A stretch of 64,000 bases of DNA from Kroppenstedtia eburnea (GTDB taxonomy: Bacteria; Bacillota; Bacilli; Thermoactinomycetales; DSM-45169), in NCBI RefSeq assembly GCF_013282215.1, contig NZ_CP048103.1, forward strand, positions 1,426,001 through 1,490,000. The letters are read 5' to 3'. Each line of letters starts with the position of its first letter. Position 1 is the first letter of the stretch. Shown piece after piece: positions 44,020-53,593 of the stretch. The notes under the pieces were generated by a model. It saw only the letters and a program-made list of their open reading frames with translations. It was not told the origin of the DNA and did not search any database. Made by a program: the position numbers and the translations under genes.

Positions 44020-45321
44020 TTGGCGGAGAGCAATCACAGCCAACTCCGGTTTGATATTCTGGAAAAGGTCCGATTGCATCCCCAACAGCCGGGGATCCGG
44101 AGTCTGCTGGATCTGGATCTGTATCCGGATGTTGAAATCGAAGACCAGGGAACCCACCTGAAGATCCATGGCTATCTCCGTCTGAACGGGGAATATGTGG
44201 GCGGCGACCCGTTGCCCGATGGGGAGGGGGGCCAAGGGGACATCCGGGAGCGGCCATCAGCATCATCCGGTACGGAGGAGATCGCCTATGTGATCCCTGT
44301 GGAAATCACCCTCCCGGCGGACCGGGTGGACATGGATCAGGTCTCCTCGGAGGTTCAGACCTTCGATTACAAGGTGTTGTCACCCTTTGAACTCCAGATT
44401 GAGGCGGTTTTGACCATCGACGGACTTCTGGAAGAGACGGAAAAAGAAGAAGACCCGGCTGTGGAAACGGTGGATCGGGCGGCCACCTTCTCCGTTCCGG
44501 ATCCGGGTGGGATGGGGACAGACGGATTCCCGGAACAAGAGCCGGTGCAGGATGAAGAGCTGATGAACAGAGAGGAAGATCTGGAGCCTCAGCAAGGGGA
44601 GTACCAGTTTGTCCATGTCGCCAGAAGCGATGCCGACGAGCAGGAGTCTCCGGCAGAGATCGCCTCACCGGAAGCGGAGACGGGAGAGGAAGAGGGCGAC
44701 GGGGAGAATGGGCCGGATCCATCCCCCGCTCCGGATCAGGTGGAGGCGTCTGAGGAGGCGGATCCCGATGAAGAGATCGGTGCGCACACTCCCGAAGAGA
44801 CACCGGCAGATCAGAAGCAGTCAGAGGATCAGGAGACGTCCGACGAGCCGAAAGAAGACGGGAAGACCGTGGTATTCAGGCCGGCGCGCCCGACCCGGGA
44901 TCGGGAGGAGAGGAACTTATCCGATCGTTTTTTACGGCAACCCCATGCAGAAGAATTTGATTTCCAGGAATTGAATGATGAACGGGATAAGTTTGGGATC
45001 GAGAGGATGACCCATCCCGAATCGGAAGAGGATACCGCCGCTTCCGACGGTGAAGAGGAAGCCGCCGGGGAAGCAGTGGAAAGTAAGGAAGACAGCGGGG
45101 AAAAGTCGGATGGGACCAGTCTGGAGTGGGCCCGTTGGATTTTGGGGGAAGAGAAGGAGCAGTTTGCCAAAATGCGTATGGTGATCGTTCATAAGGAGGA
45201 CTCCATTGAGTCGATCTCCGATCGTTACAAGGTGCCTGCCAGCAAAATCATGACGATGAACCAGCTGGAATCCAATCTGTTGGAAGAAGGACAGATTCTC
45301 TATCTTCCCACCAAAGGTTGA
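44020..45321 (+). CDS. spoVID: stage VI sporulation protein D, spore coat morphogenesis
   Basis: 433 aa. It helps the coat encase the forespore. The N-terminal domain (about 1-135) is the SpoVID-type coat-guiding domain (LRFDILEKVRLHPQQPGIRSLLDLDLYPDVEIE ... YVIPVEITLPADRV). A long, very acidic low-complexity middle (about 140-370, rich in E, D, P, S) follows. The last 50 residues form a LysM-like module (MVIVHKEDSIESISDRYKVPASKIMTMNQLESNLLEEGQILYLP). The TTG at 44020 has AGAGGGGGG upstream. Position between hemL and ysxE is the Bacillus order. Confidence 0.92.
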   Translation: MAESNHSQLRFDILEKVRLHPQQPGIRSLLDLDLYPDVEIEDQGTHLKIHGYLRLNGEYVGGDPLPDGEGGQGDIRERPSASSGTEEIAYVIPVEITLPADRVDMDQVSSEVQTFDYKVLSPFELQIEAVLTIDGLLEETEKEEDPAVETVDRAATFSVPDPGGMGTDGFPEQEPVQDEELMNREEDLEPQQGEYQFVHVARSDADEQESPAEIASPEAETGEEEGDGENGPDPSPAPDQVEASEEADPDEEIGAHTPEETPADQKQSEDQETSDEPKEDGKTVVFRPARPTRDREERNLSDRFLRQPHAEEFDFQELNDERDKFGIERMTHPESEEDTAASDGEEEAAGEAVESKEDSGEKSDGTSLEWARWILGEEKEQFAKMRMVIVHKEDSIESISDRYKVPASKIMTMNQLESNLLEEGQILYLPTKG

Positions 45322-45334
45322 ATTGGACCGGAAA

Positions 45335-45375
45335 CGGCCGCTGCCGTGCCTTCACGGGCAGTGGTCTTTTTGTCG
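45335..45375 (+). terminator. terminator-like hairpin after spoVID
   Basis: GGCCGCTGCC / GGGCAGTGGTC around GTGCCTTCAC, followed by TTTTTG. It could attenuate transcription into ysxE. Confidence 0.6.
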
Positions 45376-45395
45376 AATGAGAGGAGGGAAGGCGG

Positions 45396-46466
45396 ATGAA
45401 ACTGGATCCCAAAACGGATGGCCCTGTGGTTCCCCGGGTTTTTGCCGCTTTTGGTTGGTCACCTGTGCAGGTCCGCTATATCCGGGGAGTTCTCCGGGTC
45501 GATACCGGAGACGGTGTGTTCGCCCTTAAAAAAACAGCGGCGGAAACGGCACAACTGACCTTTCTCCATCAAACCCTCACCCAACTGAAGGAGAGAGGCT
45601 ATGAACATGTGCTGTTGCCGGTGAAAGTCAAAGAGGGGGACCGCCTTTTTGTGGAGGAGGAAGGGAGTTGCTGGTACGCACTCCCCTGGTACGGAGAGAC
45701 GGCGGAAAAGGGGGACGAGGTACCCCCTGAAGAGCTGATCAGAGGGCTGGCCCGGCTTCATAAACTGAGTGGACCCTTGATTGCCGGCAAAAAAGCACCG
45801 GATTCCGCGATCGTCACCAGTGGGCTGGAAGGAAAAACAGAAGCGGGGGAACGGTTGAGACAATGGCGGGAGGTCGCATCGGGACGGGAATATGCTTCCC
45901 CCTTCGAAAAGGCGGTACTCTTTCATACGGATTATTTGGAAAAAGCGCTTCACTTCTCTGTGGAGGGTTGGCGGAAGCAAAAGAGTACGGGAGAAGCGTT
46001 GCCCCGGACCACATTGGTTCACGGACGCCTTCATCCCCATAATTTGTTGGTGGGGGCATCCGGTTGGCGGTGGATCGATTTTGATCATGCACATGTCGGC
46101 ACTCCCGTAACTGACTTGGCCATGTTTTTGCGGCGGTTTATCCCTTTTGACCGGGATGAAGTGGTGGATCCCTTTGCCCTGTTGAAGGAATACGAGGCGG
46201 AATACCCCTTGAAGCAAAAGGAAAAGAAACTTCTGGCCCTCCATCTGGCATATCCGGAGGGGCCGATCCGGACGATCTCCGCCTATTACGACCGCCCGGG
46301 CCGATTGGAGGAAGCGGTGGCGGTTCGCACATTGTCGGAAGAGATGGATCGTCTTCGCCTGTTCCGGGAGTGGGTGCAGAGTGTCTGGAAGCAAAACAGG
46401 AGCAAGCCCCGGCCGCAAAAGCGTCGCGAAACGGCGAGTGTCCGTTCCAACCGGCGAAAAAACTGA
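45396..46466 (+). CDS. ysxE: YsxE, CotS-like spore coat kinase-fold protein
   Basis: 356 aa. Aminoglycoside phosphotransferase/kinase-like fold related to spore coat CotS/YutH. VRYIRGVLRVDTGDGVFALKKT is the N-lobe with a lysine. LVHGRLHPHNLLVGASGWRWIDFDHAHVGTPVTDLAMFLRRF shows the HGRLHPHN catalytic-loop equivalent (Arg replaces the usual catalytic Asp) and the DFD metal motif. The altered loop suggests a structural role or unusual catalysis. GGAGGGAAGG precedes the ATG. Follows spoVID as in Bacillus. Confidence 0.88.
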   Translation: MKLDPKTDGPVVPRVFAAFGWSPVQVRYIRGVLRVDTGDGVFALKKTAAETAQLTFLHQTLTQLKERGYEHVLLPVKVKEGDRLFVEEEGSCWYALPWYGETAEKGDEVPPEELIRGLARLHKLSGPLIAGKKAPDSAIVTSGLEGKTEAGERLRQWREVASGREYASPFEKAVLFHTDYLEKALHFSVEGWRKQKSTGEALPRTTLVHGRLHPHNLLVGASGWRWIDFDHAHVGTPVTDLAMFLRRFIPFDRDEVVDPFALLKEYEAEYPLKQKEKKLLALHLAYPEGPIRTISAYYDRPGRLEEAVAVRTLSEEMDRLRLFREWVQSVWKQNRSKPRPQKRRETASVRSNRRKN

Positions 46467-46503
46467 TGAGAATCTCATTGGGGCTTTTGTTTTTCCCGCG
46501 GGT

Positions 46504-46531
46504 GCGCCGGTCAATCACCGGCGTTTTTTGT
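46504..46531 (+). terminator. terminator of ysxE
   Basis: CGCCGGT - CAATC - ACCGGCG followed by TTTTTTG. Confidence 0.88.
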
Positions 46532-46879
46532 ATGGAAAAATACCCAACCACCCTTGCACCGCCCGTAATGGAAGATAGAGAACCAGAGAGAACAGCAGAG
46601 CCCAGATGTATTCCATTGAAAACACCTTCTTATGGAAATTGATTTGCTAAAACCAAAAGAGTTTCCTTAATACAACTATATGTCGTCTTCCGCTTCCCGG
46701 TTCGGGCCCGGGGCCCGGGGGTGAAAATGGGAAGCAGAGAGAAAAGGAGTGGGCTTTCCGGCAGTAAAAAGGGATGGAAAGAGCAGTTCCCAGCACAAGG
46801 TGAAGAAAAAGGGTGGACAATCTGTCGGGAAAAGCGCAAAATAAACGATAGAGAACGGTGGGCAAAGGGGGTTTTTGTC

Positions 46880-47041
46880 TTGGCCGTGGTGAAATCGACG
46901 GTACGGAGTGTGTACCGGGGATTTCTGATATTGTTTGCTCTCAGCTTCCTGCTTCTCAGCACGGTGCTGCTGCTTGCCTTTTTGGCCAACCCGCAACTGA
47001 TGTGGGAAAGCGTGCAGCAGGCTTTCGGCATGGTGAAATAA
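46880..47041 (+). CDS. small single-span membrane protein
   Basis: 53 aa from the TTG at 46880 (AAAGGGGG 8 nt upstream). A basic start (VVKSTVRSVYRG) is followed by one long hydrophobic helix (about residues 13-33, FLILFALSFLLLSTVLLLAFL) and a short outside tail. The frame is open upstream to 46721 but that part is basic, low-complexity and without a site. Function unknown. Confidence 0.5.
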   Translation: MAVVKSTVRSVYRGFLILFALSFLLLSTVLLLAFLANPQLMWESVQQAFGMVK

Positions 47042-47254
47042 AGGCCGATGCATGGAATCGGGCCGGGAAATGCAGGTGTCGGATCTGATCCAGGGTATCA
47101 TTTCATTCATTTGTAGTCGGGAGTTCTCTCCTGAAGGGGATGCCAAAGGGATTCACCGCTTGTGAAGATCCTGTCGGAATGTACAGGCGGCGGCATTCCC
47201 GTCACAGTGACGACGGTACGACCGAATCACCCCCTGCGGGGGATGGCCTGTCCG
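47042..47254. other. intergenic region before repeat copy D
   Basis: No gene seen. A palindrome CGTCACAGTGACG occurs near 47197-47209. Confidence 0.35.
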
Positions 47255-47442
47255 CTGGAAGTGTTGTGAAAAAGCTGTTCATACCCATAGGGCACAAGTC
47301 TCGCCAGGGTGCTTTCGCACCCGGTCCCGCTATGTAGGGAGGATTGGGTTTCACATGGAGTGACTTTGGTCCGTAAGAACAACGGAACGAAATGTAACCC
47401 AATCCCGCCGCCTTCAAACGCAGTAAATCACAATACTTCCAG
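47255..47442 (+). repeat. dispersed inverted-end repeat, copy D (MITE-like, best-preserved ends)
   Basis: 188 bp. Left CTGGAAGTGTTGTGA and right TCACAATACTTCCAG are inverted copies differing at one base. Inside are the core GGATTGGGTTTCACAT, the arm TGTAACCCAATCCC, and the extra ACCCATAGGGCACAAGTC hairpin block shared with copy B. Confidence 0.85.
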
Positions 47443-47458
47443 AATGGGTTCGAAGGAT

Positions 47459-47487
47459 TTGACGTGAGTTGTTTGGAGGGTTAGAAT
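47459..47487 (+). promoter_or_regulatory. sigma-A promoter of valS
   Basis: TTGACG (47459-47464), 17-nt spacer, TAGAAT (47482-47487), upstream of the T-box leader. Confidence 0.8.
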
Positions 47488-47494
47488 AAAAGAA

Positions 47495-47785
47495 CCATCG
47501 GAGACCCCCGGAAGCCGGGGTCTTCGCCAAAGGATCGGCGATGACGGGGAGAGTAGGCGGTGGATCCTCTCCAGAGAGAAGGCCCCCGGCTGAAAGGTCT
47601 TCAGGTGCAAGCCGCTGAACGTCACCCCGGAGCCGTCCGCCTGAAGTGAAGTAGGGCGGTCCGTCCTCCCGCGTTAAGGGATTGAGTGTATCGACTCCGG
47701 ACGCTTGTCAGCGAAGGGAGTTCGGTGAATAAAGGTGGTACCGCGGAACCTTCCGTCCTTTGGGATGGAAGGTTTTATTTATTTT
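47495..47785 (+). promoter_or_regulatory. T-box leader (tRNA-Val sensing) of valS
   Basis: Classical T-box: AGTA loop-E element near 47552, a specifier GTC (Val codon) at 47621-47623 in the context GAACGTCACC, the T-box sequence AAAGGTGGTACCGCGG (47731-47746), and a terminator AACCTTCCGTCC / GGATGGAAGGTT with T run to about 47783. Uncharged tRNA-Val(GAC) should stabilise the antiterminator and switch on valS. Confidence 0.93.
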
Positions 47786-47800
47786 TGAGGGGGTTCAACC

Positions 47801-50455
47801 ATGGCTGAGCAACAGTCCCAACTGCCCACCGCCTACGATCCGAAACGGGCAGAAGAGAAATGGTATGATTACTGGTTGGAGGGAGGGTTCTTTCAGGCGG
47901 GGAAAAATCCGGATCAAGAGCCTTTCACCATCGTGATCCCGCCGCCCAATGTGACCGGAAATTTGCACATCGGTCACGCCTTGGACACCACCCTGCAGGA
48001 TATCCTGATCCGTTGGAAACGGATGGAGGGGTATGATGCCCTCTGGTTACCCGGAACGGATCATGCCGGGATCGCGACGCAGGCCCGGGTGGAAGCCCAT
48101 CTGCGGGAAGAAGGGGCCAGCCGGCATGAACTCGGCCGGGAGAAGTTCCAGGAGAAGGTGTGGGAGTGGAAGGAACATTATGCGCAGGTGATCCGCAAGC
48201 AGTGGCGGAAGTTGGGGCTTTCCCTCGACTATTCCCGGGAGCGGTTCACGATGGATGAGGGCTTGTCCCGGGCGGTGCGGGAGGTTTTTGTGCGACTGTA
48301 CGAAAAGGGGCTGATCTATCGGGGTAAGTACATCATCAACTGGGACCCCGCCGCACGGACGGCCCTGTCGGATATTGAAGTGATCCACAAAGAGGTTGAG
48401 GGGAAGCTGTATCATATGAACTATCCCCTCAAACAGGGAAACGGTCACATTCGGGTGGCCACCACCCGGCCGGAGACGATGCTGGGGGATACCGGGGTCG
48501 CCGTTCACCCCGATGATGACCGATACAAGCATCTGATCGGAAAAACGGTGATCCTGCCCATCGTGAATCGGGAGATCCCCATCGTCGCCGATGAACATGT
48601 GGATCCGGAGTTCGGGAGCGGTGCGGTGAAAATCACTCCGGCCCACGATCCCAACGATTTTGAAATCGGTCAACGTCACGATCTGGAGCCGATCCTGGTG
48701 ATGGACGAGACCGGCACCATGAACGATCAGGCCGGGCCGTACAAAGGGCTGGACCGGTTTGAGTGCCGGAAACGGATTGTCAGGGACCTGCAGGAACAGG
48801 GAATCTTGACGAAGATCGAAGAACACACCCACTCCGTGGGGCACAGCGAACGCTCCGGCGCCGTGGTGGAACCTTACCTGTCGACCCAGTGGTTTGTCCG
48901 CATGCAACCTCTGGCGGAGGCTGCCATCCGGGACACCCGGTCGGGTGAGGGGGTCCGGTTTATTCCGGAACGGTTTGAAAAGATCTATCTGCACTGGATC
49001 GAGAACATCCGGGACTGGTGCATCTCCCGTCAATTGTGGTGGGGACACCGAATCCCGGCCTGGTATTGTGATGAGTGCGGGGAGATGATTGTACAGATGG
49101 AAGACCCGGACCGTTGCCCCCGGTGCGGCAACGGGAAGCTCCGGCAGGAAGAGGACGTGCTGGACACCTGGTTCAGCTCGGGTCTGTGGCCTTTCTCCAC
49201 ATTGGGCTGGCCGGGGGAAACTGATGACTTGAAACGGTACTATCCCACGGATGTGCTGGTGACCGGATATGATATCATTTACTTCTGGGTGGCCCGCATG
49301 ATTTTCACCGCCCTGGAGTTCACCGGCAGCAAACCCTTCAAAAATGTCCTCATCCATGGATTGGTGCGGGATGCCGAAGGGCGCAAGATGTCCAAATCGC
49401 TGGGGAACGGTGTGGACCCGATGGAAGTGATCGAGAAGTACGGTGCTGATGCGATCCGCTTCATGCTGTCCACGGGAATCACACCGGGCAATGACATGCG
49501 CTTCCGCTGGGAGCGGGTGGAGTCGGCCCGCAACTTCGCCAACAAAATCTGGAATGCTTCCCGGTTCGCCCTGATGCATCTTGACGGGGTGGAGACAGGG
49601 GAGCTCACTCTGGATGGACAGCTGTCGACGGCGGATCGCTGGATTCTCCACCGCCTCAACGAGACGGTGGACCGGGTCACCCGCAGCCTGAATCGCTATG
49701 ATTTCGGCGAGGCGGGGCAGGCACTCTATCACTTTATCTGGGATGAGCTTTGCGATTGGTACATTGAATTTGCCAAACTTCCACTGTACGGGGATGATGA
49801 GGAGGCCCGCCGTTCCACCCGGGCGGTACTGGCCCATGTGTTGGATCACTCCCTTCGTCTCTTGCATCCCTTCATGCCATTTATCACCGAAGAGATCTGG
49901 CAACATCTGCCGGTGGAGGGGGAAAGCATCACGGTGGCCTCCTGGCCGCAAGTGGATTCCGCCTTTGCGGCTCCGGAAGCGGTTCAGGAAATGGAAGTCC
50001 TGATCGAGACCATCCGTTCGGTCCGCAACATCCGTGCCGAGATGGACGTGCCGCCGAAGAAACAGGTGGATCTGTTGATCCGGGCGGAAGCAGAAGCCCT
50101 TTCCGTGTTCCAAAACAATGTGGCAGCGATCCGCCGCCTGTGCGGAGTCAACAATCTGGAAGCGGGCACGGGGATCCGCCGGCCGGAGCGGGCGATGACA
50201 GCGGTGGTGACCGGTGCTGAGATCTTCCTCCCGCTGGAAGGCCTGATCGACATTGAACAGACGCTCTCCAGGTTGGAAGGGGAGTTGAAGAAGCTGGACA
50301 AAGAAGTGGATCGGGTGGAGAAAAAATTGTCCAACGAAGGGTTTATCAACAAAGCTCCTGCCCACGTGGTGGAGGAAGAACGGGCAAAAGGTCAGGAGTA
50401 TCGGGAAAAAAGGGAAAAAGTACGCAACCGACTGGCAGAACTGAGAGGAAATTGA
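47801..50455 (+). CDS. valS: valyl-tRNA synthetase
   Basis: 884 aa, full length. Class Ia synthetase with HIGH motif [15 protein letters not shown] (near residue 50), editing domain (about 190-370, [17 protein letters not shown]), KMSKS motif [11 protein letters not shown] (near 530), anticodon-binding domain, and the C-terminal coiled coil (about 815-884, [22 protein letters not shown]) typical of ValRS. A CDEC...CPRC zinc pair lies near 425-445. Its start follows a T-box leader and TGAGGGGG. Confidence 0.97.
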   Translation: MAEQQSQLPTAYDPKRAEEKWYDYWLEGGFFQAGKNPDQEPFTIVIPPPNVTGNLHIGHALDTTLQDILIRWKRMEGYDALWLPGTDHAGIATQARVEAHLREEGASRHELGREKFQEKVWEWKEHYAQVIRKQWRKLGLSLDYSRERFTMDEGLSRAVREVFVRLYEKGLIYRGKYIINWDPAARTALSDIEVIHKEVEGKLYHMNYPLKQGNGHIRVATTRPETMLGDTGVAVHPDDDRYKHLIGKTVILPIVNREIPIVADEHVDPEFGSGAVKITPAHDPNDFEIGQRHDLEPILVMDETGTMNDQAGPYKGLDRFECRKRIVRDLQEQGILTKIEEHTHSVGHSERSGAVVEPYLSTQWFVRMQPLAEAAIRDTRSGEGVRFIPERFEKIYLHWIENIRDWCISRQLWWGHRIPAWYCDECGEMIVQMEDPDRCPRCGNGKLRQEEDVLDTWFSSGLWPFSTLGWPGETDDLKRYYPTDVLVTGYDIIYFWVARMIFTALEFTGSKPFKNVLIHGLVRDAEGRKMSKSLGNGVDPMEVIEKYGADAIRFMLSTGITPGNDMRFRWERVESARNFANKIWNASRFALMHLDGVETGELTLDGQLSTADRWILHRLNETVDRVTRSLNRYDFGEAGQALYHFIWDELCDWYIEFAKLPLYGDDEEARRSTRAVLAHVLDHSLRLLHPFMPFITEEIWQHLPVEGESITVASWPQVDSAFAAPEAVQEMEVLIETIRSVRNIRAEMDVPPKKQVDLLIRAEAEALSVFQNNVAAIRRLCGVNNLEAGTGIRRPERAMTAVVTGAEIFLPLEGLIDIEQTLSRLEGELKKLDKEVDRVEKKLSNEGFINKAPAHVVEEERAKGQEYREKREKVRNRLAELRGN

Positions 50456-50606
50456 AGCACAGCCCTTGATCAGGCGGTAATGAACGGTGGAAACACCGTG
50501 TGCCGCTGTAGCGGGAGCTGAGTGAAGGTGTGCAACCGTTGCGTGCAGAACACGATTCCCATCAGATGGACGGATATTCAACGCGCCCGGAAAGGAAGAA
50601 ACAAAA

Positions 50607-51929
50607 ATGACTGACGCACCGTTGTTTTCCACAGCGAAAGAGGTTTTTGACTGGATGGAGGAGGGTTGCACCCAGGGGATCCGTCCGGGGCTGGAACGGA
50701 TGGAATGGGTGCTTGGGCGGCTGAACCATCCGGAACGCCGCCTGAAGTTTATCCATATCGCCGGTACCAACGGCAAAGGGTCCACGGCGGCGATGGTCGC
50801 CTCCGTATTGCAGGAGGCGGGTTACCCGGTGGGGATGTTCTCGTCCCCGTATCTTCACCATTGGGGAGAGCGGATCACCCTGGACGGAGAACCGATTCCG
50901 GAGAAATCCTTTGTCCATTGGGCCGGTCAGGTGGCGCAACTGGTGGAGGAGATGGACCGCGAAGGTGTGGGTCGCGTGACCCCCTTTGAATTCTGGACCT
51001 TGGTGGCGATCCTCTATTTCGCAAAGGAAGCCGTCCCGTGGTTTGTGGTGTGGGAGACGGGACTGGGCGGACGCCTGGATTCCACCAATGTGGTTTACCC
51101 GCTGGTCTCGGTCATCACCAATGTCGGGCATGACCATACCCATATATTAGGGGAGACCGTGACCCAAATCGCCGGGGAGAAGGCGGGGATTATCAAGCCG
51201 GGTGTCCCGGTGGTCACCGCGTGCGAAGAAGAGGAGGCACTTTCAGTCCTCTCCACCGTTGCAGAGGAGAAACAGTGCCGGCTGTATCGTCTCCACCGGG
51301 AATTTGATGTGGTCCCCCGTTCCGGCGGGGAGGAGGGGGAATCCTTTTCCTTCCACAATCCCTTCCGCCCCCTGGAGCGTGTCCGGATTCCTCTGCGGGG
51401 GGAACACCAGGTGAAAAACGGGGCCGTCGCCCTGATGACACTGGAAATTCTGCGGAAATATTACGCCACGGTGTTGGAGGAAACGGACGTTTTGGCGGGG
51501 ATGGAGAATGTCCGCTGGCCTGGCCGTCTGGAACAAGTCTCACAACACCCGAGGGTGCTGTTGGACGGGGCACACAATCCGGAAGGGGCTGAAGCTTTGG
51601 CCCGGGCTCTCCGTGATTTGTCCTGTGATCGTCTCCTGCTGTTGACAGCAGTGTTGGAAGATAAAGATGCGACCGGAATTTTGAAACCGCTCCTTCCCTT
51701 GGTGGACCGGGTGATGGTGACCGGGGTGGATCAACCGAGGGGGCTGGAACCGGCCCGTCTGCGGGAAGTGGCGGCCCGCTTGCGCCCTGATCTGGAGATC
51801 GGCCAGGCAACCGAGGCGGATGAGGGGCTCCGTCGTCTGCTGGAGGAAGCCGGTGAGCGGGATTGTATCGTGGTGGCCGGCACCTTGTTTTTGGTGTCAG
51901 AGATCAGAGAAAGCATTTTGTCGGAATAA
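50607..51929 (+). CDS. folC: folylpolyglutamate synthase / dihydrofolate synthase
   Basis: 440 aa Mur-ligase-fold enzyme adding glutamate to (dihydro)folate. P-loop IAGTNGKGSTAAMVASVL, folate-loop region SSPYLHHWGERI, GLGGRLDSTNV, and NVGHDHTHILGET are family signatures. LLDGAHNPEGAEAL marks the C-terminal domain. Follows valS after about 150 nt, as in Bacillus. AAGGAAG precedes the ATG. Confidence 0.95.
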   Translation: MTDAPLFSTAKEVFDWMEEGCTQGIRPGLERMEWVLGRLNHPERRLKFIHIAGTNGKGSTAAMVASVLQEAGYPVGMFSSPYLHHWGERITLDGEPIPEKSFVHWAGQVAQLVEEMDREGVGRVTPFEFWTLVAILYFAKEAVPWFVVWETGLGGRLDSTNVVYPLVSVITNVGHDHTHILGETVTQIAGEKAGIIKPGVPVVTACEEEEALSVLSTVAEEKQCRLYRLHREFDVVPRSGGEEGESFSFHNPFRPLERVRIPLRGEHQVKNGAVALMTLEILRKYYATVLEETDVLAGMENVRWPGRLEQVSQHPRVLLDGAHNPEGAEALARALRDLSCDRLLLLTAVLEDKDATGILKPLLPLVDRVMVTGVDQPRGLEPARLREVAARLRPDLEIGQATEADEGLRRLLEEAGERDCIVVAGTLFLVSEIRESILSE

Positions 51930-51942
51930 GCCTTGAGGGTGG

Positions 51943-53343
51943 GTGAGTTGGTTGAAACCGAAGGAACATGTACATTTCATCGGAATCGGCGGCTACGGGA
52001 TGAGCGCTATTGCCCGTGTCCTGTTGGAGATGGGGTACCGGGTGACCGGTTCGGATGTGGCGGAAAACAAGTTAACGCAGAGTCTGGCGACGCGGGGGGC
52101 TGAGATCCATATCGGCCATCAAGCGGTGTTGGTGGAGGGAGCAGACCGGGTGGTATACTCTACCAGTATCCCCCGGGACAATGTGGAGTTGAAGGCAGCC
52201 CGGGAAAAGGGGATGACGGTTTTGCACCGTTCCCAGATGCTGGCCGCTCTGCTTAACGATAAGCAAGGGATCGCCGTGGCAGGTGCCCACGGAAAGACCA
52301 CGACCTCCTCCATGATTGCCCAGACGATGGAGGAAGGGGGGGCCGATCCCACCTACGTGATCGGGGGAGAGGTGGTCAGCCTCGGCAGCAACGCCAAAGC
52401 GGGCAGCAGCCCCTACGTGGTGGCGGAGGCCGATGAGAGCGACGGCACCTTTTTGGAGTACTTTCCCCGGATCGCAGTGGTAACCAATATTGAACCGGAT
52501 CATCTGGAGAACTATGAGGGCAGTTTTGAGAAACTGAAAGAGGCCTATCGTCGTTTCCTCAGCCAGGTGAAGGAAGACGGTGTGGCTATACTCGGTTGGG
52601 ACGATCCGTACCTCCCGGAGATCGCCGGGGAATGCAGAGCCCGTGTGATCACCTACGCCCTGGATCGGGAGGCGGATTACACCGCCACCCACCTCCAACA
52701 AGTGCTCAACCGGACCCAATTCACTGTAAATTATCAGGGAACCCCCCTCGGGGATGTGACCATCCATGTGCCGGGCCGTCACAATGTGGCCAATGCTCTG
52801 GCGGCTGTGGTCGTCTGTCTGGAAGCGGGTCTTCCCTTCGATACCATCGCGGAGGGATTGTCCCGTTTCCGTGGCGCCAAGCGACGGTTCCAGGTGATCG
52901 GGGAAGCGGACGGAATCTTGGTCGTGGATGATTACGCCCACCATCCGACGGAGATCAGGGCCACCATCAATGGCTTGAAAGCCTTGAATCGTCGTATTTT
53001 CGGCGTTTTTCAGCCCCAGCGATACTCCCGGACGCATCTGTTGATGGAGGAATTCAGCCGGGCTTTCACAGAGGCGGATGAACTGGTGATCACAGATATC
53101 TACTCTCCGCCGGGTGAACCTCCCATCGCCGGAGTCACATCGGAAAGATTGGCCCAAATGGTGCGGGAGAACAGCAATCCCAACACGGTGTACCGTGCCA
53201 CGAAGGAGGATGTGGAACTCCACCTGCTCCAACATGCCCGTCCAGGCGACCTGGTGATCACCATGGGCGCCGGAGACATCTGGCGCGTGGCTCACAATTT
53301 GGTCCCCGCCCTGAAAGCGAGACAGAAGGAGAAAGCCAAGTGA
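51943..53343 (+). CDS. murC: UDP-N-acetylmuramate--L-alanine ligase
   Basis: 466 aa. Adds L-Ala to UDP-MurNAc, the first peptide step of peptidoglycan synthesis. HFIGIGGYGMSAIARVL (N-terminal Rossmann), P-loop AGAHGKTTTSSMIAQ, EADESDGTFL, NIEPDHLENY, and the C-terminal DDYAHHPTEI and FQPQRYSRT motifs are all present. GTG at 51943 or TTG at 51952 (better spaced from GAGGGTGG) may be the start. It follows folC by 13 nt. In B. subtilis murC is elsewhere, so this marks the start of a non-syntenic block. Confidence 0.94.
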   Translation: MSWLKPKEHVHFIGIGGYGMSAIARVLLEMGYRVTGSDVAENKLTQSLATRGAEIHIGHQAVLVEGADRVVYSTSIPRDNVELKAAREKGMTVLHRSQMLAALLNDKQGIAVAGAHGKTTTSSMIAQTMEEGGADPTYVIGGEVVSLGSNAKAGSSPYVVAEADESDGTFLEYFPRIAVVTNIEPDHLENYEGSFEKLKEAYRRFLSQVKEDGVAILGWDDPYLPEIAGECRARVITYALDREADYTATHLQQVLNRTQFTVNYQGTPLGDVTIHVPGRHNVANALAAVVVCLEAGLPFDTIAEGLSRFRGAKRRFQVIGEADGILVVDDYAHHPTEIRATINGLKALNRRIFGVFQPQRYSRTHLLMEEFSRAFTEADELVITDIYSPPGEPPIAGVTSERLAQMVRENSNPNTVYRATKEDVELHLLQHARPGDLVITMGAGDIWRVAHNLVPALKARQKEKAK

Positions 53344-53350
53344 AAGAGGA

Positions 53351-53381
53351 GCAACCGTCCGGAATGGACGGTTGTTTTTTG
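53351..53381 (+). terminator. terminator of folC-murC
   Basis: CAACCGTCC - GGAAT - GGACGGTTG followed by TTTTTT. Confidence 0.92.
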
Positions 53382-53397
53382 ATCTGGATCCAGGTGT

Positions 53398-53412
53398 TTG
53401 GAAGCGTTGTGT
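53398..53412 (+). repeat. left end of the dispersed repeat family (solo)
   Basis: TTTGGAAGCGTTGTG matches the left end of copies A-D. The usual core does not follow. Confidence 0.55.
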
Positions 53413-53528
53413 TTCAGTGCGTTCCCAGTCAGGCGGGGATGTGGCATGGCAAGATGAACTGATCAGTTATTCATCACCTGCTTCTCAAACCCCTTTTCCG
53501 GGGGGAGGGGCGGTGATCCGGTTTTCCC

Positions 53529-53558
53529 TTGTCAATCCAACGTTCCCGACGGTATAAT
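53529..53558 (+). promoter_or_regulatory. sigma-A promoter of the GNAT gene
   Basis: TTGTCA (53529-53534), 18-nt spacer, TATAAT (53553-53558). Confidence 0.75.
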
Positions 53559-53593
53559 AGATCCAACTTTCTGGTGGAGAAGAGGAGATACAG

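Noticed and set aside
48047-50785. 912-codon minus-strand open frame across valS and folC
   Set aside because: Antisense shadow of valS; no ribosome binding site or family, while ValS is complete.
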